Below, piece after piece: positions 1 to 10,320 of a stretch of DNA of 64,000 bases. A model generated the notes under the pieces. It was not told the DNA's origin, made no database searches, and was given only the letters and a program-made list of their open reading frames with translations. The position numbers and the translations under genes are program-made. The first letter of the stretch is position 1; the number at the start of each line of letters is the position of its first letter. The stretch lies in assembly GCF_040954645.1 (NCBI RefSeq), contig NC_092806.1, positions 7,378,001-7,442,000 of the forward strand, in the 5' to 3' direction. Source of the DNA: Diabrotica undecimpunctata. Taxonomy: Eukaryota > Arthropoda > Insecta > Coleoptera > Chrysomelidae.

Positions 1-824
1 TAAAATATTTGTGCCATAAATACCTTATAAGGGCCTTGTGTTAAACCGATGCCGGCTTGTAGACCCTGTTAGATAAGGTTTAAGCCAAAAACTATCGCAG
101 ATTGATTGTGTGTCTCAAGTCAACAGCCGAAGGTGTCGGCTGTGTGCTGGACACGGTACGCTAACGCAATCTCTTACTCTTAAAAATGAGGTGAAAAAGG
201 GCCTTAGTTTCCGCTATGTTCGCGCTCCCCAAAAACGCCGTACTGTGTAAAAGCAAACTCTTAATTAGTAATAGTGATTTTGTAAATATTCTCTAGTTAT
301 TAAATGTGTAGTATTGATTGATTACGCTTTATTTTTCTCTAAGTACAACCCAATCAAACCAAACACATAAGGAATCATCGCTGAAGTCTTCTTACATATA
401 TCAAAGGAAACTCTTTAATAGTCCATGGTTCTAAAATATTTGGTACTGTATCCGCAGGGGAAAGGAATTTAATAAGCTTTCCCCCAACAATTGGTGGAGA
501 TCAGACAAAGTTCCATCACCTACATTAAAGGTCAGTCAAGTATTTGTAACATAAGAGTTATGTTTGTATTGCATACCATATTTGTTTTTGAAAGCCATAT
601 AAATTTGGTATTGGGACATAAAGTATTTATCCACAAATTCTTAGAGTTATAAAGTTATTATTAAAAAAAAAGAATTCATCCATCAGAATAAATTAATTTG
701 AAAGTTAAATTAACATCAGGATATTTGTATAGAATGAAAATTTGTTTTTCTTTAAGAAGTAATAATTAGAGCAAATTTCACATTAAATTAAATAGATATG
801 GTTCAAAAAGGAGATAACAAAATT
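1..824. other. AT-rich intergenic DNA, nothing recognised
   Basis: No coding region, RNA gene or terminal repeat is apparent on either strand. The first ~250 bases are less AT-rich than the rest but show no recognisable motif. Confidence 0.5.
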
Positions 825-1390
825 AAAGATTCTGGTTGAGTTTACCGAAAGTACAAGCTGAATATAGCCGCAAATGTCAAAAATATTTCGGTTTGGCAGT
901 GTTGACATGTTTTTATAATGCATATGTGGTATGTTTCAAATATAAAGAGATAAAGCTTTTGAAAAAGTACATTTTGATTATACTATTTTATGAATTCTGC
1001 AATTTTTAATTTATATAAAGCAATAACGAGCAGATATTTGTCTCTTTCGAGATTAATTGCAAACATTTGTTGTAATCTGGCAACTGCTGATTTGACGATT
1101 GCCAAATCTATCCCCTAATCTATCAAAGGGTAATAGCTAAACAAATGTCTAATAATTAACTGCAATTAATCTCCAAAGAAACAAATATTTACTCATTGTT
1201 GTTTTATATAAATCAAAAATTACAAACAAAATGTACTTTTCTAAAGCTTTATCTTTTTATATTTGAAGCATACAGCATCTACATTATAAAAACATGCCAA
1301 CACTGCTATAACGAAATTTTGTGTTCCATATTTGACATTTGCGGCTATAATCAGCTTGTACTTTCGGTAAACTCAACCAAGATTCTTTTT
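825..1390. repeat. Foldback (long inverted repeat) element
   Basis: Two arms of about 235 bases (825-1061 and 1161-1390) are imperfect reverse complements separated by a ~100-base loop. The outer ends read TTCTGGTTGAGTTTACCG on the left and its near-complement on the right. Matching continues through the ATTTGCGGCTATA-type core to a GAGATTAATTGCA segment beside the loop. No protein is encoded; the short open frame across the right arm is incidental. It looks like a MITE or foldback transposon. No target-site duplication was resolved. Confidence 0.7.
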
Positions 1391-1749
1391 CTTGCCAATT
1401 AGATAAGAAAGTTTGTACATGATAAAAGTTTGACGAACATTTATTCTTGTTTATATGTTTTATGGTGTAATAAATAAATGATATTTGAAAGTTTATAATT
1501 GTTGTTTACTATATTTATTTTCCTTGTTTATCCTGAATAAAGCAAGCAACTGAGAGATACTAGAAGCCACGAAATAAAGGTAATTGATATGATAAATGAG
1601 CCCTGAGAATTTTGAATTATTGCATAATTTTATTTATTTTTTAATTTGCTTTATAAGTAATTATATGAAGTAACTAATTAAGTTAATTAATAAAAGTGAG
1701 CTTAATCATTTCATAAGCAAGAAAAGCAGATGATAATGGCAGCTTGATA
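1391..1749. other. AT-rich spacer, nothing recognised
   Basis: AT-rich DNA between the foldback element and the mariner element, without coding or repeat signal that I can see. Confidence 0.5.
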
Positions 1750-1751
1750 TA

Positions 1752-2250
1752 CAGGGTGAGTCATGAGGAACTTTACATACTTCTACCATATGTAGAGTCC
1801 CTCAGGGAGCATATCATGTGGCCACTAAAAAATGTCACCTCCTCTTCTTTATTAATTAACAGGGTGATTTGTGTAATTGACCATTTATTTCATTTTACTG
1901 TAGTGTTTATACGGCTCATTAGATTTTTTAAATTTTTGCATGATACAGTACACTACTATCAAGCATTCGACTGGTATTAGCTAAACTAAAAAATTCTTGG
2001 AAAAATTAATTTAGGGATTCGTATTAAATATTACACCCTGTATAAATTTTTTTTAAAATGCAATAAGTGATTTTCAAACTACATAAATAGCCAATGAAAA
2101 CGACATATGCGACAATGTTGTCGCACTTTTATTAAATTTTTAGTGAACGATCAGATCTTACCAAAAATAGAACAACCATAATGAAGTATCAAATTATAAG
2201 GTAATTAATTTAAACAAATGTTATAAATTTCAAACATTTTAATTGAAATG
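1752..2250 (+). repeat. Left ~500 bp TIR of the DD41D element
   Basis: It matches 3896-4405 in inverted orientation almost throughout. The terminal motif recurs inside it: AACAGGGTGATTTG near 1859 and TTACACCCTGTATAAA near 2031-2046. The outer 289 bases (1752-2040) are therefore themselves bounded by CAGGGTG and CACCCTG and flanked by TA. Confidence 0.85.
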
Positions 2251-2401
2251 ATAAACTGAGTCACTGCACAACAAAAAACAGTAACTACTAACAATAACGA
2301 AGAACAATTTAAAAAAAAAACTAAAAATATGTACATAGTTATGATAAACCCATAAATTAGAACTGGAAAAGATACAATAATGGTAACAAAATAAAAATAA
2401 T

Positions 2402-3451
2402 TCAAAATAGATTTTCGAAATGGAACCCTGCAGCCTGTACACATTTTTGTTGCCGAATTGTTAATTGACGTATTGAATTACGGATACTCTGGGGATCGTT
2501 TCTAATAGTATTACAACAATGTATAATTCTATCAATTAATTGTTGTCGGTTATTAATATTCACTGCGTAAACTAGTTGCTTCAATCGTCCCCAAATATGG
2601 TAATCAACGGGATTGAAATCAGGGGATCTTGAAGGCCACGAAATAGGATCTGCACGTCCTATCCACCTGTTGCCATAAACATTATTGAGATGTTGTCTCA
2701 CTGCCAGTAAAAAGTGTGGGGGTGCCCCATCATGCTGAAAATACCTCCCTCGGATAGCAACGTTCGCGTTGGCAAGCAAATTCGGCAAAATATTTTGTAG
2801 AAAGTTCAAATAGACCTGCCCTGTTAAAGGACCATCAAAAAAGTGAGGACCTACTAATTGGTTATTTATGACATCAATCCATACGTTAACCGAAAACCTT
2901 AACTGAGAACGACGTTCTCGAATAGCATGGGGATTTTCTTCTGCCCACACATGTGAATTTCGTGAAATATTTATCCCGTCTCTGGTAAATTGGGCTTCAT
3001 CTGTAAATAGTGTAAAGTATAGCGTTGGTCGATTATTGTTAATCCATCTACAAAATTCCAACCTATCGATCTCATCTCCAGCATGTAGTCGCTGAACCAT
3101 TTGAATGTGATATGGGTATAGATTATTTTTTTGTAAGACTCTACTTACTTTTGGTTGAGTAACATTGAGTTCTCGACTTACTTGTCTAGTGCTTATTGTA
3201 GGGTTCATAGTAACGGCGTCCATAATGTCATCTTCCTGCGCTTCATCTACATGTCGCTCTGTTGTTCCACTAGGAAAAGTGCCATTTTCTCGCAAATAAT
3301 TAAAAACTGACCCAAATGTTGGATGACTGGGAGTTCGACGATTAGGAAATCTCCTGCGATATTCTCTACTAGCAGCCCTACCATTCCCATTACAGAATCC
3401 ATAAACAAATATTATGTCTGCATATTCTGTGGTCGAAAACTGATGTGGCAT
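2402..3451 (-). CDS. DD41D Tc1/mariner transposase (intact)
   Basis: 349 codons, no stop or frameshift. I place the start at the ATG whose complement is at 3449-3451 (MPHQFST), because the upstream in-frame extension to 3619 is hydrophobic and not transposase-like. An N-terminal DUF4817-like segment (about residues 5-60) is followed by a helix-turn-helix (about 75-110, ISTRQVSRELNVTQPKVSRV). The RNase H-fold catalytic triad is Asp151 in LFTDEAQF, Asp241 in FQHDGAPPHF and Asp283 in SPDFNPVDYHIWG. I count 41 residues between the second and third Asp. The enzyme should bind the TIRs and move the element by cut-and-paste into TA sites. The gene lies wholly between the TIRs. Every catalytic residue is present, so it could be functional. 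Confidence 0.9.
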   Translation of the reverse strand: MPHQFSTTEYADIIFVYGFCNGNGRAASREYRRRFPNRRTPSHPTFGSVFNYLRENGTFPSGTTERHVDEAQEDDIMDAVTMNPTISTRQVSRELNVTQPKVSRVLQKNNLYPYHIQMVQRLHAGDEIDRLEFCRWINNNRPTLYFTLFTDEAQFTRDGINISRNSHVWAEENPHAIRERRSQLRFSVNVWIDVINNQLVGPHFFDGPLTGQVYLNFLQNILPNLLANANVAIRGRYFQHDGAPPHFLLAVRQHLNNVYGNRWIGRADPISWPSRSPDFNPVDYHIWGRLKQLVYAVNINNRQQLIDRIIHCCNTIRNDPQSIRNSIRQLTIRQQKCVQAAGFHFENLF

Positions 3452-3895
3452 TTTGAACGAAAGTAACAAAAGCTCTACCAAAACTAACACAATGTACTTA
3501 ACGTAGATATGACAGAAGAAATATGTATTCTTGTACACATAAATAACAATTGATAATGACAATAATGACAATGGGTATAAAATATCAAGAAACGTCAAAC
3601 GGTCAACGCCAACCTTCATTTTAAACTTTTTTAGATTTATTTTTATTTAGTACAGTTGATGCAATATATTATTATTTGACATAAAATTTTAATCATTTAC
3701 AATCAACAAAAACTAACACATACAAGAGGTTTGACTTTTTAATCAATTTAATTTATTATTTATCGAAAATAATGCCCCAATACGATCTATGAGTAAAAAT
3801 TTAACATTGAAAAACAATTGATTCTATCGTAGAGATAATACAAAGTGACAGTAAAGATGTTAATTTTCTACGTATTAGATTATGTTGTAGGAACT

Positions 3896-4405
3896 CATTT
3901 TAATTAAAATGTTTAAAATTTATAACATTTGTTTAAATTAATTACCTTATAATTTGATACTTCATTATGGTTGTTCTATTTTTGGTAAGATTTGATCGTT
4001 CACTAAAAATTTAATAAAAGTGCGACAATATTGTCGCATATGTCGTTTTCATTGGCTATTTATGTAGTTTGAAAATCACTTATTGCATTTTAAAAAAAAT
4101 TTATACAGGGTGTAATATTTAATACGAATCCCTAAATTAATTTTTCCAAAGCCAGTCCTGGAATTTTTTAGTTTAGCTAATACCAGTCGAATGCTTGATA
4201 GTAGTGTACTGTATCATGCAAAAATTAAAAAAATCAAATGAGCCGTATAAACACTACAGTAAAATGAAATAAATAGTCAATTACACAAATCACCCTGTTA
4301 ATTAAAAAAGAAGAGGAGTTGACATTTTTTAATGGCCACATGATATGCTCCCTGAGGGACTCTACATATGGTAGAAGTATGTAAAGTTCCTCATGACTCA
4401 CCCTG
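3896..4405 (-). repeat. Right ~500 bp TIR of the DD41D element
   Basis: Inverted copy of 1752-2250, ending CACCCTG at 4405 and followed by TA. The internal TATACAGGGTGTAATA near 4104 mirrors the internal motif of the left TIR. Confidence 0.85.
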
Positions 4406-4407
4406 TA

Positions 4408-4859
4408 TTTCTATTAAGGAAAGTGCAGTTGCTTTCCCAACTTAAATTTTATGTTTACAGAACACTCTATGACAATAAAGCCTGATACCGTGCGGTCAAC
4501 AAAATTTAAACAAGACAAATGTACTTTACGGATTATTTCGCCAGCCTGGAAACAAATGTGTAGCAAAAACCACCCAGACTGTCCAAACTGACAAGTTAAC
4601 GGTCAGAAGATGAATGGCGAAAGAAAAATACTTGTGTGAATTGTTAACAAAGTGGAAAAGCATTTTACAGTGTGGTTCTAAAACCATTTTCTTGTGAAAT
4701 TTTCATATTAACTACCATATTTTTTGGGAACATAAAAATTCTTTCAAAAATTATCATTCATATTGACAATTAAGACACATATTATATACTTCAAAAGTGA
4801 TAGCAGAAATAAAATTTTGTTTCTAGTATTTTTGCGGTCCATTTCGTTCAGAAAAAAAC
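4408..4859. other. Spacer, nothing recognised
   Basis: AT-rich flank between the mariner element and the first LINE-A copy; no supported feature. Confidence 0.5.
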
Positions 4860-4872
4860 ATGAATTTAATTT

Positions 4873-5548
4873 TTTCTTCTTCATGTGCCGAGCTCGATTA
4901 TCGAGCGTTGGCTATCAAATTGGCTATAGTAATTTTGTTGACGGCAGCTCGGAAAAGAGATGCAGAGGATCTGTTAAACCAATCTCTCAGGCTTCTAAGC
5001 CATGACGTTCTTCTTCGACCTGGCCCTTTTCTTCCGTCTACCTTGCCTTGTATTATTAAATGGAGTATATTATATCTCTCCGGGTGGCGCATAACATGGC
5101 CAAAATATTCAAGTTTGCGATTTTTAACTGTTTTGACGACTTCCGTAACTTTTCCCATCCTATGCAAAACAACTTCGTTACGAACTCCATCCACCCAACT
5201 TATTTGTAGGATTCTCCGATACACCCAGATTTCAAAGGCTTCCAGTTTCTTGAGAAGTGTATCCGTCAAAGTCCAACCTTCGACACCATACAAAAGAGTA
5301 GAGAACACATAACATCTCACTAATCTAATTTTCAGACTTAAAGTAATATTGTTTCCACATAACAGTTTCTTCATCTTAAAGAATGCAGCTCTGGCTTTCT
5401 CTATCCGTATTCTAATTCTTCAGTTCTCATTTAGATTACAACCAAGGTAAGTGATACTGTTAGTTCTCTCCAGTTGTTCACCATAAGCTGTTACCACTTC
5501 CGGTTGTATTGGCGTTTTACTAACGACCATCACCTTTGTCTTTGCGAT
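4873..5548 (-). mobile_element. LINE-A copy 1, 5'-truncated RTE-like retrotransposon
   Basis: Minus-strand 3' part of an RTE-like LINE. The end of the reverse transcriptase and the C-terminal region are readable (RCYVFSTLLYGVEGWTL, then a GRRRTSWLRSLRDWF-type tail) over about 5374-4898. Upstream, 5545-5375 gives KTKVMVVSK and YLGC in the same direction, with an in-frame stop. The 3' end reads GGCACATGAAGAAGAA. The 12-base direct repeat ATGAATTTAATT flanks the copy (4860-4871 and 5549-5560, by my count), marking target-primed insertion with 5' truncation. Not functional. Confidence 0.85.
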
Positions 5549-5560
5549 GAATTTAATTAT

Positions 5561-6135
5561 GTTGGTAAAATTCTGTTATTAAAAATTTCATTGTAAATCA
5601 CGTAAAGAAAAAACCTCATAATATTATCACGACCAAGTAATTAAAATTATGTTCTAGGGTTCAGGGTTTATTGATTGATAATGATCTAATTCTAATATTA
5701 AATATTTTGATTTTCAGAAATTTTTTTTCAAATGTGATAAGGCAGCCAATTTTTTGCAATTTTAAGTTTCTATATAACTATAAGTCTGTGATTATATAAG
5801 CTCCGATAGTCTTTCAGTGATTAGAGTAGTTTTAGCAGTTCTAATCCTTCCAGCAAATTTAGTAAATCCAGGGACTTTATATTAGGTAATAACTTTCTTC
5901 TAGTTCATATGCTTTCGATAAACGTGCTTGATAAGGAAGCAGCAGGTTAAGAGTATATGTATAGCTTTTTGTTCCTCTACCTTACAGAATGTTAACAAGT
6001 ACTTTTCGGTTTTTTATTTAACTAATGCAGCTTTTAAATTGTCTATGATTACAATTCTCTGCAAGTAATATTGATTGTCTTATTTCTATTCAGTAATATC
6101 AGTGTTTGGATTTTTAGGATTTCTTTCAGCATTAG
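5561..6135. other. Intergenic DNA, nothing recognised
   Basis: AT-rich. It may include the decayed 3' end of the neighbouring RNase H-bearing LINE, but I cannot support a boundary. Confidence 0.4.
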
Positions 6136-6139
6136 CACA

Positions 6140-6780
6140 AGAGTTCTAGTTCCATAACAGATGTTCTTACAGCTCTTTTGGCTAATTAGTTGGTAATTTC
6201 ATTTTGTTTCACCTTAGTATACCTGGGAATCCATACGAGAGTAACTAAATTTTCCTTGCTTTATTCATATAAATTCGTTAAGCATTTTCATACCACTTTG
6301 AAACTGATCAAATGTGATTTCAGTGCTTTGATGGTTGTACTACGATCCCAGTTTCTTCATTAATTCGCAATATTCATTGGTATTCCTAATTCCAATTTAC
6401 TAAAGTTATAATTTCTTGGTATGCTGTCTTAGAGCAAGTCCAATACTGATATGTCAAAATTAAATGGGTATTACGGCTAAAGATTCCTTTATTTATCATC
6501 CTATACATATTCTTTGCTTTTCTTCTCTCCACTAAGACATGTAGAGATGTGAAATCAATTATGACTTTCATAGCAGCCACTGGGCATATTCTTATTGCCT
6601 TTGTTATTCATATTCGTTCAAGCTTTGCCTGATGCTTCTTTGATTGGCTATACTTGCTCAGGCTACTTACTGCCCCGTAAGTGATGATTGATCTTACTAC
6701 TAATACGTACATCTACCTCAGTATTTTTTATGCAAGTTTTTGCACATTTAGGTTTACGTGACATTGAAAATCATATAGTT
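6140..6780 (-). pseudogene. Decayed jockey/R1-type LINE fragment with RNase H domain
   Basis: Read on the minus strand, 6760-6520 gives VLVVRSIITYGAV, then AAMKVIIDFTSLHVLV. These match the region just after the reverse transcriptase in RNase H-bearing LINEs, where an LPPLHVLV-like stretch is characteristic. Further downstream (about 6260-6170) is VTLVWIPRYTKVKQNEITN, stop, LAKRA, which resembles the end of a retroelement RNase H domain (VWVPGH...GNEIADELA in family members). Several stops and frameshifts make it non-functional. The domain order and direction are clear; the clade is tentative. Confidence 0.6.
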
Positions 6781-7007
6781 TGTATGTTTGACCGATATGA
6801 ATGATAATACTTAACTTTCGTTGAGCTTTCTTATCTTTCCAAATGCTGTCAAGGTTAATTTGAAATTCTATCTTTCTCCACTATGTATTTGTATAAGTCA
6901 GTCAACTCTTACCTGCGCCACAAAAAGTCATCGATGTATTCTTGGTGGGATACCTCTAGGTTTAACAAATCACATAATAAGGGCCTATAAGTGTATTTTA
7001 AAGCAAT

Positions 7008-7345
7008 GGCTAGTCGTAAAGTTTTCTTTCGATAACACGGTGTCAAAAAGTGCCAAAAAGAAAATTGTTCAGAAAGACCATTGGAAAGAAAACGTGGCAA
7101 AATATAAGAGATACACTGGACAGGAGTATGTGCCAAAAATTAACAGGAAAAACTGTATATAGTAAGGTATTTTCTGTTGTCCGTAAGTGTTGTGTAGAAA
7201 AATGTTTTGCAAAAATATCTTCGCAAGATCAAAAGCGTTTATTTGACTCTTTTTTATGATAATGGTTCAAAAAAAGAACAAGACACTCTTCTAGCAGGTT
7301 GTATGACATTAGGGAGCCTCCAGAAAGATGTAGAAATATAGAAAA
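7008..7345 (+). pseudogene. N-terminal fragment of a DUF7869-type transposon gene
   Basis: About 7050-7160 reads KKKIVQKDHWKENVAKYKR, then GQEYVPK. After a frameshift, 7120-7340 reads VVRKCCVEKCFAKISSQDQ, then KRLFDSFYDNG. In insect genes of the DUF7869 group a WxxNVxKxKRxxGxEY opening is followed by a Cys-rich CxxKCxxKI segment and a (I/L)FxxF motif; this layout matches. It resembles the N-terminus of the gene at 23.4-25.4 kb (STWQQNVRKKMR). The catalytic part is absent, and stops and frameshifts break the frame. Assignment rests on motif order only. Confidence 0.5.
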
Positions 7346-8555
7346 TCCCTAAATTAGCAGACGGTATCACTGGAAATACAAGCTTTAAACATGTGAAATA
7401 CACATGAGTAAGGAAACAACTTATTCTTTAATTGTACGAAAATTGTACATGAACCTTCTTTATCAAATTCAAAGTATGATTCATTTATCATGCATTAATC
7501 ACATTCAAAGCATCTAGTTCATTAATGAACTTCTTGTCTGAAAACTTTCTATGATGTAGCCCGAAAGGGATCTTTTTTTAAATAAATATAGCTTGTTATG
7601 AAAAGTTTTTTAGATAAATTTCCTTCTGAATTTTAATCTCTTCTAATTATGGAAAATGTACAAACTGTATATCTTAATTTTAAAGCAATTTATTTCCTGT
7701 AGGCTGTTTTTTGTTGTCTGTTGCTTGACTTAATAAAACAAAACACTACAGTTATAGAGGACATGCGCTCACTAAATAATTTAAGTGCTTAAATGAAATT
7801 AAAGAATTTTTATCACGTGCACGTGGCAAATAAATCGAATTCTTTCCTGTACACAATCCTGATCAATCCACTGGTTTTCAATAATACCTAAAATATTTGT
7901 GATTAATATAGGCGACACAATTATTTGCACGATTTTACATTATATCTCAACGTGACACCGTATGTGCCTGCGGCCAAGTGATTATATCGATTTTCGCATA
8001 TACAGATTTATAACCTGTGCTTTGGAAATGTATGAATTTTCCGGAGCAGATTTTCCTTCTCGTCTGGCGACAATAAATCGCAGAAACTATCAATTTTTAG
8101 CTTATTTGCTTTTGTTTCGGGTTGCACATAGTAATTGGGTTAGGTTTCTAGTATCGAGATTTATAGTAGTTGTGTTTCTTCTCTAACTTAGACACAAGCG
8201 ATTGGTTTATTAATATGGAGTGTGGTTTATTATCTGAAAAATGTTTTACAATTTAAAGTAGAGATTTATATAATCCCTGTAACTTAACAGACATCTGTGT
8301 TCCATCCATAAATTTATCTAACCATACTTGTCTTTTATTATTTTTCGTTCAAATTATGACATCTAAGAATGATATAATATTAAACTTACATAACTGTGTG
8401 CAATTCCCGTTGGAGTTTTATTTTATATACATTGAGATAACACCAACGCAACATAATAAGATGGAGAAAACTCCTTAGGCACTGAATAATATTTATTTTA
8501 GCTTTACAGTTTTAAAGATCCTAAACTAAAATCCTAAAAAAGAAATCCTGAGATC
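7346..8555. other. AT-rich intergenic DNA, nothing recognised
   Basis: No TIR pair, LINE motif or RNA gene was found. Short open frames here have no recognisable content. Confidence 0.45.
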
Positions 8556-8559
8556 CTAA

Positions 8560-9240
8560 ACTAAAAAATTGTCACAAAAATATCGTACCTTAAACCTCAT
8601 CTTGATTTGGTGTTCCGTTTATCTTCTTCTTCGACTTGTTGTCATTATGAGTTCGCCGTTTTGGTCCTCCACAGCATTTTTTTCTTTATTAGTCACCTTA
8701 TCTAATGTTTCTATCTATCATAGCATTTCCTATGTACCTTTTTGCATCGTATACCAGGTCTTTTTCTCTGTCTTGTTTTCCAACTTCTTTGTCATTGAGT
8801 ATTTAAATTTCATTTTGTTTTATATTTCCTCTTTTCTTATTCTATACTCTCTGGTGATTTGTAGACATCTTCTCATTAGCTCCAATTTAACTATTTTTAT
8901 TTTATTGCGTATTGTAGTTGTTATTGGCCATACTTCCACTCCATATTGGCTAATATTCAGCACTATGTTCTAAAAGATCCTTTTTTGTGTTCTTTGGTGA
9001 GAGTGTTGTTCCATATCACTCAATAAATACATATTAAAAAGTCTTACAACTTCTAATAGTCTCTTCTTTTTAACTTAAGTTCAAATTTGCAACCTTGGAT
9101 CCAATACATAAGTATTTGGACTTACACATATTTATCTTAAGTTCCCATAGCTCATATTCTTCCTTTATTTTCCTTATCATATATTCCATGTCCTCCCTGT
9201 CGTGTGCAAAGATGACTTAGTCATCTACGAAAAGTGTTGA
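8560..9240 (-). pseudogene. RTE-like reverse transcriptase fragment (LINE-B-like)
   Basis: On the minus strand 9235-9090 reads STLFVDD, stop, VIFAHDREDMEYMIRKIKE, then EYELWELKINMCKSKYLCIG. This is the FADD catalytic box of a reverse transcriptase and the following region. The EDLEYMTRKLIEEYELWGL stretch of LINE-B at 36.8 kb is very similar. After several stops, 8980-8840 reads YGVEVWPIT, then LELMRRCLQITREYRI. The plus-strand hydrophobic frame over 8569-8973 is only its antisense. It is truncated at 9240 by a different retroelement sequence. Confidence 0.6.
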
Positions 9241-9560
9241 ATGTAATTTGTTGAAGTAACCATTCTGAGGACCATTTGAACATTGCATCAAGATCGTGTT
9301 GAAGAACATGTTGGTTAATAGTTGGATTCACATATAAATTCCTGTCATCGGCGTAAATGGAAACCTTACTGGATACAATGAGCGGAAGATCACTAGTGTA
9401 GACACAAAAAAGTAGTTGTCCAAGTACTGATCCTTGTGCGACTCCACTCTTGACTGGCTTATCTAGTGAGTGGTCTTCCCCAATACGAACCCTGAAGTAT
9501 CTGTCGGATAGAAAATATTGAATCCAAATGTTTAACTTTCAGCGGATAACATAGCTTTGG
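9241..9560 (-). pseudogene. Jockey-like reverse transcriptase fragment
   Basis: Read in reverse, 9555-9290 gives YFLSDRYFRVRIGEDHSLDK, then PVKSGVAQGSVLGQLLF, DLPLIVSSKVSIYADDRNLY. This is the conserved GVPQGSVLGPLLF and YADD core of a jockey/CR1-type enzyme. It continues DLDAMFKWSSEWLLQ to about 9245. There it joins an unrelated RTE-like frame at its own catalytic box, so the two sequences form a hybrid junction. Confidence 0.65.
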
Positions 9561-9706
9561 AGAAGTCTAAGTGGACTCCTCCTCCCCAGTCCTAATCCCT
9601 TTTGAGATGTGGTGACACCATCAGGCCTTTAGAGCTTTTTTCACGATTTCTCTACATTCTTTAATGTCTTGGGCTAGTTGTTCGGCTTCATGTAACCCTT
9701 GGTTAA

Positions 9707-10290
9707 TCAATATTTTTGTTTAGTTGTATTTGTTCGTGATTTTCCACATAATTCTTTCACTTTTTTATGTAAATTATACTGATCATGCTTTTTCTGCAAT
9801 TCTTCCACTTCTATGCATATTTCCATCATCCACTTTTTCTTGGCCTCTTTTATTTTGTTCCTTATTAATATATGTTTTTCTCTGTACTTATTTGGGTTTT
9901 TGTTTCTATATTTTCTTCTTTGTTCCATGATTTCCAGTATTTCTTGAGTCATCCAAGGTTTTCGGATTTCTGTTTTCTTTTGTACAGTTTCTTTTAGTGT
10001 TTTTATAATATAATCTTTGATTTTACTCCACATAATGTTCACATTCTCAGTGTTTTTCATTTCTGATGTTAATTTCTTCATTTCTTGATTGATACGAGTT
10101 GAAGCCTCAGCACGGATTTCATTTATCTTGAGTAACTGAGTATTTACCTTAGAACTTTTGGATTTATTATCTTTTTTACCCTCAGTTTCATTTTTGAGAC
10201 AAAGAGGTTATGGTCTGAGGGGACATCTGCTCCAGGAAAAGTTTTAACGCTTACAATGGAATTTTTAAATCTTAGATTGGTTGGTGGACA
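9707..10290 (-). pseudogene. LINE-A-like endonuclease end plus linker
   Basis: Minus strand. Near 10260-10170 it reads FKNSIVSVKTFPGADVPSDH, then NLFVSKMKLRVKKI. The SDH motif is the last catalytic block of an AP-like endonuclease of RTE-type LINEs. After stops, 10081-9707 is one open stretch of 124 codons rich in Lys and Glu that ends ELQKKHDQYNLHKKVKEL. It parallels the linker of LINE-A copy 6 (EYQKRHDTSNTHKKIKEL at 43.2 kb). No reverse transcriptase follows. It is therefore an internal LINE segment truncated at both ends. Confidence 0.65.
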
Positions 10291-10320
10291 GTTATTCAGA
10301 TAATTTGGACGAGAATGAAC

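Larger units (their letters stand above)
1752..4405 (-). mobile_element. Complete DD41D Tc1/mariner-type DNA transposon
   Basis: The element starts CAGGGTGAGTCATGAGG and ends with its reverse complement. It is flanked by TA at 1750-1751 and 4406-4407, the IS630-Tc1-mariner target duplication. Very long TIRs (about 1752-2250 and 3896-4405) enclose one uninterrupted transposase gene on the minus strand. Both ends and the gene are present, so the copy may have been active recently. The 41-residue spacing between the second and third catalytic aspartates places it near the DD41D (rosa-like) group; that placement rests on my count, not on a phylogeny. Confidence 0.92.

Noticed and set aside
3452..3619. 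N-terminal extension of the DD41D transposase to an upstream ATG
   Set aside because: The 56 extra residues are hydrophobic and unlike mariner N-termini. MPHQFST fits the DUF4817-like start.
3449..3619. Signal peptide or membrane anchor on the transposase
   Set aside because: It arises only from the rejected upstream start.
8569..8973. 134-codon hydrophobic plus-strand frame resembling a membrane protein
   Set aside because: It is the antisense of a Lys/Asn-rich reverse transcriptase fragment read on the minus strand; antisense of such codons gives Phe/Leu/Ile-rich frames.
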